A stretch of 39,775 nucleotides of DNA from Thermoplasmata archaeon. Its GTDB lineage: Archaea > Thermoplasmatota > Thermoplasmata > Lutacidiplasmatales > UBA184. Where the stretch lies: NCBI GenBank assembly GCA_030040775.1, contig JASHTB010000067.1, positions 1 to 39,775 of the forward strand. Reading direction: 5' to 3'. The notes under the pieces are model-generated. The model searched no databases and had not been told where the DNA came from. It saw only the letters and a list, made by a program, of their open reading frames with translations. Below, piece after piece: positions 33,735-39,775 of the stretch; within the stretch, counting starts at the first letter, position 1; every line of letters starts with the position of its first letter. A program made the position numbers and the translations under genes.

Positions 33735-34297
33735 TAGCTCGCCTCCTTGAGGTGCGCTCGCTCGATGAGGTAGATGCCGTCCTGGAAGACGCGGGGGTCG
33801 TAGTCGCGGATCCGCGTCGCGCGCTCGATGTTCGCGGCGCTCTGGCCGACCTGCTCGACGTCGTGGCCGGAGAGCGTGACGATGTCCCCCTCGACCACCG
33901 CCTTCGTGCCGGGGACGAGGCGGCTCGAGCGGGGGTACTTCTCTCCCAGGAAGTTCTCGATGACGAGTTCTTCGCCTCGGACCTGAACCTTCATGGGGAA
34001 GTGCGCCGCCACGACCTTCATCCGCGCCTCGACCCCTCGCGTGAGACCCCCCGAGAGGTTGCGGAGGTGGGCGGCCCAGGTCTTGAGGAGCGCCCGGGAG
34101 CGCTTGCGGTGAGAACTGACCTTGAGCTCGAGAGTCACCGACCCCTCGGTGACGGTGAGCGCGAGGGCGTCGGACGGGAACGGACGGACGACCGTGCCGA
34201 GAGGTCCGGAGGCGGAGAGGACCCGCCCGGCGAGGGAGAGACGGACCCCCTTCGGGAGCTCCACCACCTCCCGGCCCCTCTCCTCGTCAGTAGACAT
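33734..34297 (-). CDS. rpl6: 50S ribosomal protein uL6
   Basis: VELPKGVRLSLAGRVLSASGPLGTVVRPFPSDAL; FPMKVQVRGEELVIENFLGEKYPRSSRLVPGTKAVVEGDIVTLSGHDVEQVGQSAANIERATRIRDYDPRVFQDGIYL. Confidence 0.96.
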   Translation of the reverse strand: MSTDEERGREVVELPKGVRLSLAGRVLSASGPLGTVVRPFPSDALALTVTEGSVTLELKVSSHRKRSRALLKTWAAHLRNLSGGLTRGVEARMKVVAAHFPMKVQVRGEELVIENFLGEKYPRSSRLVPGTKAVVEGDIVTLSGHDVEQVGQSAANIERATRIRDYDPRVFQDGIYLIERAHLKEAS

Positions 34298-34676
34298 AGG
34301 CGAGCAGCCGACCTCCGATCTTGAGCTCGCGCGCCTTTTGGTGGGAGACGACGCCGAGATTGGTGGAAAGGACGAGGATGCCGAAATCCTGCGCGGGAAG
34401 GAACCGTGACTCGAACCGCTCGAGGTTCTCGTAGGAAACGGCCAGGCGGGGCTTGATGACGCCGCAGGAGTTGATCCGGCGGGAGAGCTTCACGTCGTAC
34501 TTCCCGCCCTTCCCCGTCGGGACGAACGTGAACTCGTCGATGTAGTGGTGCTCCCGGAAGATCCGAAGCACCTCGGCGATCAGCTTCGAGGTCGGGGCGA
34601 TCTCCACCGACGGCTTTCCGTCCAGGTCCGCGTGCCGGAGCGAGACGAGCGCGTCGTTGAGCAGGTCCTGTTGCAT
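34287..34676 (-). CDS. rps8: 30S ribosomal protein uS8
   Basis: MQQDLLNDALVSLRHADLDGKPSVEIAPTSKLIAEVLRIFREHHYIDEFTFV...FGILVLSTNLGVVSHQKARELKIGGRLLAYVY. Confidence 0.96.
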   Translation of the reverse strand: MQQDLLNDALVSLRHADLDGKPSVEIAPTSKLIAEVLRIFREHHYIDEFTFVPTGKGGKYDVKLSRRINSCGVIKPRLAVSYENLERFESRFLPAQDFGILVLSTNLGVVSHQKARELKIGGRLLAYVY

Positions 34677-34688
34677 CGTTCGTTCTCC

Positions 34689-34835
34689 TCACTGGTACTT
34701 GCGGAAGCCGAGGTCCATCGCGACCTCCCGGAAGCACTGACGGCAGAGGTGGAGGCCGTAGCGGCGGACGATTCCGCGCTTGCGGTCGCACCGCAGGCAA
34801 CCGTCCTTCCGCCCAAAATGCTTCTTCGGCTTCAT
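34689..34835 (-). CDS. rps14: 30S ribosomal protein uS14 (zinc-binding type)
   Basis: Translated by eye, absent from ORF track: [48 protein letters not shown]; CxxC...CxxC; canonical position between uL5 and uS8. Confidence 0.95.
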   Translation of the reverse strand: MKPKKHFGRKDGCLRCDRKRGIVRRYGLHLCRQCFREVAMDLGFRKYQ

Positions 34836-34839
34836 CGTC

Positions 34840-35400
34840 TCACTCGAGGACCGTCACCCCGAACGACCGGACGAGCAGCTCGCGCGTCTCTTCTCGCGTC
34901 GAGCGCAGCGATCTCGGAATCGGTCGGTACTGGACCCGACGCTGCCGCACTCGGAAGCCGGTGCGGCCGACCTCGACCGCCACGTCCATTCCGTGAATCC
35001 CGATGGCGGGGTCGTACTTCATCCCCGAGAAGTCGGTGTAGTCGGCAATCCCGAACGAGAAGTTCCCGTTCCGGTCGATCGAGTCGACATCGAGCTGCTT
35101 GTTCCTCGCCTCCAACGCCCGCGACAGGAAGTCGACCGCGACCTCGCCGCGGAGCGTCACCTTTGCGCCGATCTCCTGGCCCTTGCGGATCCCGAAGTCG
35201 CGGTTCGTCGAATGAGAGCGGGTGGAGACGGGCTTCTGGTGGGTCACCATCTCGAGGACCTTCGCGGCCTTCGTCCTCGGGTCGCCCGATTCCCCGACGC
35301 CGATGTTGACGACGACCTTGATCACGCGGACGGTCCGTAGCGGGTTCCCCGGCCGAGGGGCCGGAGCGGCAGAGGGGGCCGCGGACGGAGGGGCGCTCAT
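34840..35400 (-). CDS. rpl5: 50S ribosomal protein uL5
   Basis: [111 protein letters not shown]. Confidence 0.96.
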   Translation of the reverse strand: MSAPPSAAPSAAPAPRPGNPLRTVRVIKVVVNIGVGESGDPRTKAAKVLEMVTHQKPVSTRSHSTNRDFGIRKGQEIGAKVTLRGEVAVDFLSRALEARNKQLDVDSIDRNGNFSFGIADYTDFSGMKYDPAIGIHGMDVAVEVGRTGFRVRQRRVQYRPIPRSLRSTREETRELLVRSFGVTVLE

Positions 35401-36113
35401 CGGTCGACCCCCTCCGCGACGGTGACGGTCGGCGCGTTCTGGCCGACGACGAAGACGTACTCCTTGATCGTGGAGAACCCCTCCTTGAAGTGGACAAGGT
35501 TCGGGGCCGAGGAGTTTCGGACCTCAACCCGGTCGACGCGGGCGAGTTCCCCGACATGCGAGCCGCCCGAGACGTAGGCAAGGGCGCCGGGGGCGAGGGG
35601 GAGATGCTCGACGACCTTCTGGTCCGGTACGGCGATCTTCACCGAGTCCCCGACTCGGAAGGGGCTGTTCGCCGGGACCAGGAGGTTCCGGCCGTCATGC
35701 AGCGTCACTTCGACCCGGCCGCCCTTGGCCGCGTGCTTGAACCGGACGCGGCCAAGCTTCACCGAGGCCTCGGTCGACGGGATCGGGATGAGCGCGAGCT
35801 TTCCTCGCCGGTTCTTCATGACGCGATAGTGCGCGTCCAGCGGGGCCGCGAACGAAAGAGTGTCCATGAGCCCGAGACCGCGGTCAAGCCTCTTCGCTAC
35901 CGAACCGTCAACGCGCACGGAACCCGAGCGAACGAGGATCCGCGCCTCCCGGGCCGACTGGACGACCCGCCGAAGGTCGCGGAGGACGAGGAGGAGAGGG
36001 ATCGACTGGTCCTGGGCGTGCGGGCCGGGACCCGGTCGCTTCAACCACTTCGTTCCCTTCCGAGGGATCGTCCAGCTGCGGGGCGCCGCCCGGCGCTTCA
36101 GCCGGAACGTCAT
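35397..36113 (-). CDS. rps4e: 30S ribosomal protein eS4
   Basis: LKRRAAPRSWTIPRKGTKWLKRPGPGPHAQDQSIPLLLVLRD; VRVDGSVAKRLDRGLGLMDTLSF. Confidence 0.96.
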   Translation of the reverse strand: MTFRLKRRAAPRSWTIPRKGTKWLKRPGPGPHAQDQSIPLLLVLRDLRRVVQSAREARILVRSGSVRVDGSVAKRLDRGLGLMDTLSFAAPLDAHYRVMKNRRGKLALIPIPSTEASVKLGRVRFKHAAKGGRVEVTLHDGRNLLVPANSPFRVGDSVKIAVPDQKVVEHLPLAPGALAYVSGGSHVGELARVDRVEVRNSSAPNLVHFKEGFSTIKEYVFVVGQNAPTVTVAEGVDR

Positions 36114-36736
36114 GGCTCCTCCGCGTCCTCGGTCGGCTGGTCGGTCGGGGGGCGGGCGCGGCGACGCCGTCGAGCTGGCTTCTCGTCAGGCTCGGGCGAC
36201 GGGGGGGGCGCGCTCGTCTCGGGCTCCGCGGCCTCGGGCTCTGGCTCGGGGCTCGGCGGCTCCCCCTCGGCAGGAGCCGGCGCGCCGGCCGGCAGGGCCG
36301 GGGTCGGTTCGCTCGGCGCGACGGGTGCTTCTTCCGCCTCGGGCGCCTCGCCCCGTTCCTCTGGGGTGACCTGCTCCTCGGAGACCTTCAGCGCCCGGCG
36401 GCGCCATGGGTCGGAGAGGTTGAGCCGCGTGAGGACGAGGTGGCTCGGCCTCAGCTCGAGCGGTTTCAGCTTCTCGTCGGCGGTCTTCAGCGTCACGTTG
36501 TCGAGCGTCACGGCGTAGTCCCGGCGATTCACCCGGGCCACCCGTTCCTCCCGACCGACGAAGCTGCCCGAAAGCACGCGCACCGTGTCGCCCTTGCGGA
36601 TCGGCAGCGCGCGCCGGTGGAACCGCGCCCGGAGCTCCCGAGAAAGGGGCACCGTCATGCGGCGTCGTCGCTCGAAGGTGTCCGCCGAGTAGAGCGCCTT
36701 GCGCTGGCGCCGCGGGGACCGGGGAGAGCGACGCAT
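36110..36736 (-). CDS. rpl24: 50S ribosomal protein uL24 with long acidic/Pro-rich C-terminal tail
   Basis: MRRSPRSPRRQRKALYSADTFERRRRMTVPLSRELRARFHRRALPIRKGDTVRVLSGSFVGREERVARVNRRDYAVTLDNVTL; tail rich in Glu/Pro/Ala then RRRRRAR. Confidence 0.94.
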   Translation of the reverse strand: MRRSPRSPRRQRKALYSADTFERRRRMTVPLSRELRARFHRRALPIRKGDTVRVLSGSFVGREERVARVNRRDYAVTLDNVTLKTADEKLKPLELRPSHLVLTRLNLSDPWRRRALKVSEEQVTPEERGEAPEAEEAPVAPSEPTPALPAGAPAPAEGEPPSPEPEPEAAEPETSAPPPSPEPDEKPARRRRRARPPTDQPTEDAEEP

Positions 36737-36747
36737 CGAGTTCCCTC

Positions 36748-37146
36748 CTACAGGATGATCGACGAGGCGGCCGCGATCCGCGGCCAGCGCTCGGCGGCCT
36801 CCTTCGCCACCGGCCCCTTGATCTGCGAGCCCTTGATCTCGCCGGTCTCGGTTGTGATGACCGCGGCGTTGTCCTCGAACTGGAGGCGCGTGCCGTCCGG
36901 GCGACGGATCGGAGAGCGCGCGCGGACGATGACCGCGTGCAGGACCTGACGGCGCATCTCGGGGGTCCCCTTCTTCACCGAGACGATGACGAGGTCGGCG
37001 ATCCCGGCGCGGGGGTAGCGGCGGTGCGTCCCATGCCAGTTGCGGACGCTGATGATCTCGACGACCTTCGCTCCGGTGTTGTCGACGCACTCGAGACGGG
37101 CTCCCTTCGGGAGGCCGCGACCGCGGCGGCCGGGAAGTCCCTTCAC
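36748..37146 (-). CDS. rpl14: 50S ribosomal protein uL14
   Basis: [86 protein letters not shown]. Confidence 0.97.
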   Translation of the reverse strand: MKGLPGRRGRGLPKGARLECVDNTGAKVVEIISVRNWHGTHRRYPRAGIADLVIVSVKKGTPEMRRQVLHAVIVRARSPIRRPDGTRLQFEDNAAVITTETGEIKGSQIKGPVAKEAAERWPRIAAASSIIL

Positions 37147-37568
37147 GGCGCCTCCTCGGGCGGGGCCGCCGCAACCGCCGGCACCGCCTCCTCACCGCGG
37201 ACCCGGTGGGTCGCCTCTCCGAGGTCCTCCACGATGCAGAACGAGACGAGCTTCGAGAGCGGGCGGGTCTCCGCGATGCGGACCCGGTGGCCGACCGGGA
37301 CGTTCAGGCACGGCGGCGCGTGGGCGAGATAGCGACGCCGGCGCTTCTCGTACCGTTCGAACTTCGGGACGTAATGAAGAAGGGTCCGCTCGACGACGGC
37401 GGTCCGTTGCATCGCGGTCGAGACGACCGTGCCCTCCAGGACCTGACCGCGGAGGGGAAGGCGTCCGTGGAACGGACAGTGCCGGTCCTCGCACGTCGCC
37501 TTCGGCGCGCGGACGTCGAGGCCGACGTCCCGGCCCCGGCGAGCACGCGGCGTACGGACGGGAGTCAT
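37143..37568 (-). CDS. rps17: 30S ribosomal protein uS17
   Basis: [84 protein letters not shown]. Confidence 0.95.
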   Translation of the reverse strand: MTPVRTPRARRGRDVGLDVRAPKATCEDRHCPFHGRLPLRGQVLEGTVVSTAMQRTAVVERTLLHYVPKFERYEKRRRRYLAHAPPCLNVPVGHRVRIAETRPLSKLVSFCIVEDLGEATHRVRGEEAVPAVAAAPPEEAP

Positions 37569-37891
37569 CGGAACCTCTTCGGGCCGCCCGCGAGCAGACG
37601 CTTGGTGCGGTCCTCGGGCCGCACGCGAAGGGTGTCGCCTCTTAACGGTAACTCTCGCGCGGCGAGGACGATCGTCCCCGTGAGGCCGGCCTTCGGCACA
37701 CGCACCGTGCGCCGACGACCCTCGAGACGGACGAGGAAGGTGGAGAGGGTCTCGTCGACGAGGGTGCCCCGGACCGGCGCCGCGAGCGCCCGGGAAGCCT
37801 CGAGGGCAACCGATGCCCCCAGAATCTCCCCCGCGAGCGCCTCGCGCTCGACGCGCGGGAGCGGTCTCGAGGCACCGGATCCCTTCGGCAT
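37565..37891 (-). CDS. rnp1: ribonuclease P protein component 1 (Rpp29/Pop4)
   Basis: GTLVDETLSTFLVRLEGRRRTVRVPKAGLTGTIVL; canonical position between uL29 and uS17. Confidence 0.88.
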   Translation of the reverse strand: MPKGSGASRPLPRVEREALAGEILGASVALEASRALAAPVRGTLVDETLSTFLVRLEGRRRTVRVPKAGLTGTIVLAARELPLRGDTLRVRPEDRTKRLLAGGPKRFR

Positions 37892-37910
37892 CGGCTCACC
37901 TCGTCGCCCC

Positions 37911-38135
37911 CTACGGACGGCGGCTCCCCCGGGTCCCGGCGGATCGCTCGCTCAGCACCGTCAGGGCCCGCGCCACGTTCGTGCGCAGGGCGCGCATACG
38001 CCCCGGGCTCGGAGGGGCCCCTCCCATCGCCGCGACGCCGCGCTCCCGTAAGAGGTCGTTCTCGACCTCCGCGATCCGGCGACGCAGCTCGTCGTCCGAG
38101 AGCGAGCGGAGTTCCTTCATGCGGAGAAGCGTCAC
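37911..38135 (-). CDS. rpl29: 50S ribosomal protein uL29
   Basis: LLRMKELRSLSDDELRRRIAEVENDLLRERGVAAMGGAPPSPGRMRALRTNVARALTVLSER. Confidence 0.93.
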   Translation of the reverse strand: MTLLRMKELRSLSDDELRRRIAEVENDLLRERGVAAMGGAPPSPGRMRALRTNVARALTVLSERSAGTRGSRRP

Positions 38136-38818
38136 GAAACCTCCGGGCTCGGACCCTCGGCCTCGGGCACCGTCGCCTCCTCGACCGAGGGGACCTCGGC
38201 CGCGACCGGCTTCGGCCGCTCCTCGACGCCCTTCACGACGATCTCGTCCGGAAGCTTCGCCGTCGGGCGCATGATCCAGACGTTGACCCCGATGACGCCG
38301 GGCTTCAAACGGGCTTGGTAGAACCCTTTGTCGATCCAGAGGTGGACCGCCTCGCCGCAGTACTTGATCGTCCCGGCTTTGAACCGCTCGGTCCGGTGTC
38401 GCTCGCCGGTGAGCTTTCCCGAGAGGATCACCTGGCAGCCGCGGGCCCCGGCCTCCATGATCCGCCGCACGGTCGAGTGACCGGCGCGCCGGAAGTGCCA
38501 GCCGCGCTCGAGCGTCGAGGCGAGCTTCTCGCTCATCAGCTGGGCGTTCAGGCTCGGCTGGCGTTCCTCCTGCACCTCGATCTGGGGGTTGTCGAGCTGG
38601 AAGCGCGCTTGGATGTCGTCGGTGAGCCTCTTGATGAGCTCGCCCCGGTGGCCGATCAGGATTCCGGGCCGCTCGCAGATGAGCGTGACCCGCGTACCCA
38701 TCGGTGTCCGGGTGATCTCGAGCCCGCCGAAGCCGGCGCGCGCGCTCTCCTGGACGAGGTAGTCCTTCAGCAGGACCCGGCGCATCTGCTCCTGAATGAC
38801 CTTGCGCTCGGCGCTCAC
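38132..38818 (-). CDS. rps3: 30S ribosomal protein uS3
   Basis: MSAERKVIQEQMRRVLLKDYLVQESARAGFGGLEITRTPMGTRVTLICERPGILIGHRGELIKRLTDDI; KH domain. Confidence 0.96.
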   Translation of the reverse strand: MSAERKVIQEQMRRVLLKDYLVQESARAGFGGLEITRTPMGTRVTLICERPGILIGHRGELIKRLTDDIQARFQLDNPQIEVQEERQPSLNAQLMSEKLASTLERGWHFRRAGHSTVRRIMEAGARGCQVILSGKLTGERHRTERFKAGTIKYCGEAVHLWIDKGFYQARLKPGVIGVNVWIMRPTAKLPDEIVVKGVEERPKPVAAEVPSVEEATVPEAEGPSPEVS

Positions 38819-39273
38819 GCCTCCTCCTTGCGCTCGGCGAGGACGATCTCGATGTTCGTCGTCTGTTCGTTCCAGTTGGTCGCCCGTCCGTGGGCGCGCG
38901 GCATGGTCGCCTTGAGGATCCGACCGCGCCCGCTCGCGGCGACCTTCACGTAGAGGCGCTCGGCGTCCAGGCCATCGTACTCGGCGTTCTCCTCGGCGTT
39001 CGACAGGACCTTCAGCACGTTCCGCGCCACCTTCACGGGGAAGCGGCCGGGTCCGACGCCGCGGTGGTGGGCGGTCTCCTGGTTGTAGCGTCGGAACGGC
39101 ACGGCGCGCTTGAGCGCGACGGCGTCCTCGAGGATCGTGCGCGCCTCCTCGACCGAGCGACCCCGGATCGCGTTCAGGACCTCGTAGGTCTTCTTCGGAG
39201 AGATCGGGACCTCGATGCCCCGGGCCCGCGCGACGTTCACGCCCCGTTCGTCGCGATAGGTGTACCCGCGCAT
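38815..39273 (-). CDS. rpl22: 50S ribosomal protein uL22
   Basis: ISPKKTYEVLNAIRGRSVEEARTILEDAVALKRAVPFRRYNQETAHHRGVGPGRFPVKVARNVLKVLSNAEENAEYDGLDAERL. Confidence 0.96.
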   Translation of the reverse strand: MRGYTYRDERGVNVARARGIEVPISPKKTYEVLNAIRGRSVEEARTILEDAVALKRAVPFRRYNQETAHHRGVGPGRFPVKVARNVLKVLSNAEENAEYDGLDAERLYVKVAASGRGRILKATMPRAHGRATNWNEQTTNIEIVLAERKEEA

Positions 39274-39289
39274 CGTCGCCGTCCCCCCC

Positions 39290-39715
39290 TCACTTCAGCG
39301 GCATGAATTTCGACGAGCGCGTCGCGCCGACGCCCGGGCCCGAGTGCTTCTCGAACCGCCGGGTGAGAGAGAACTCCCCGTAGTAGTGCCCGATCATTTC
39401 CGGCCGGATCTCTACTTCGGTGAACGTCTTGCCGTTGTGGACGGCGACCCGTCGTCCGACGTGGTCGGGCAGGACGAGCGCGTCCCGGCAGTGCGTGCGG
39501 ACCACCTTCTCCTTCGGCGTCGACCTGAGGCGCTCGAAGAACTCGCTCGTCTCCGTATTGAACCCGCGCCGGATCGAGCGCCGGGCGCGCGCGGTCAGGA
39601 TCGAAGCGAGCTGTTCCAGGCTCATCGCCTGGAGCTCGGGGAGCGTGTGGCCGCGATAGGTGAACTCCCGCTTTCGCCGGGCCTCGACCTTCTTCGCGCG
39701 ACGGGCCCTCGGCAT
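39290..39715 (-). CDS. rps19: 30S ribosomal protein uS19
   Basis: FTYRGHTLPELQAMSLEQLASILTARARRSIRRG; VVRTHCRDALVLPDHVGRRVAVHNGKTFTEVEIRPEMIGHYYGEFSLTRRFEKHSGPGVGATRSSKFMPLK. Confidence 0.96.
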   Translation of the reverse strand: MPRARRAKKVEARRKREFTYRGHTLPELQAMSLEQLASILTARARRSIRRGFNTETSEFFERLRSTPKEKVVRTHCRDALVLPDHVGRRVAVHNGKTFTEVEIRPEMIGHYYGEFSLTRRFEKHSGPGVGATRSSKFMPLK

Positions 39716-39718
39716 CGC

Positions 39719-39775
39719 CTAGACCCCTCCCTCTCGCTCGAGTCGACGCTTCTTGCGGATCGAGCGGGAGAACCG
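39719..39775 (-). CDS. partial C-terminus, probably 50S ribosomal protein uL2
   Basis: Reading RFSRSIRKKRRLEREGGV* runs off the right edge; uL2 is the usual gene upstream of uS19 in archaea. Only 18 residues visible. Confidence 0.45.
   Translation of the reverse strand, partial: RFSRSIRKKRRLEREGGV

Overview
Compact, GC-rich archaeal chromosomal window, probably from Candidatus Thermoplasmatota (inferred from gene content and operon order, not searched). I see no CRISPR array, IS element, integrase, phage gene or rRNA, and no tRNA I can support. From about 26 kb to the right edge the minus strand carries an S10/spc-type ribosomal protein super-operon: uL2(partial)-uS19-uL22-uS3-uL29-Rpp29-uS17-uL14-uL24-eS4-uL5-uS14-uS8-uL6-eL32-eL19-uL18-uS5-uL30-uL15-SecY-DUF106/EMC3-Cmk-Cbf5. 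An RND/MMPL transporter follows. The left 26 kb is mixed: NadB, a RecB/Cas4-like nuclease, a tandem-GNAT protein next to Prs, an ER-type signal peptidase, an eS6-aIF2gamma-Trm112 operon, an A24 peptidase, a B12-binding mutase subunit with a MeaB GTPase, FKBP, glycosyltransferases and an epimerase, AlaX, PCNA, thiolase, a short CysRS-like protein, a stand-alone RAM domain and a BCP peroxiredoxin. Three small genes absent from the ORF track were found by reading the sequence: two tandem single-TM micro-ORFs and uS14. The observations I consider most worth checking are: (1) a RecB/Cas4-like nuclease whose C-terminal Cys-cluster half appears internally duplicated; (2) three convergent gene pairs that each end in one shared CTAG tetranucleotide giving overlapping UAG stops; (3) AT-rich boxes about 24-30 nt upstream of many start codons, including a secY TATA box built from the last codons and stop of the uL15 gene; (4) twin micro-ORFs with matching promoter spacing; (5) a signal peptidase with polyampholyte tails at both ends, echoed by low-complexity tails on uL24, uS5, eL32, FKBP and the EMC3-like protein; (6) a CysRS-like protein with little or no anticodon-binding domain. 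I do not claim an established new system.
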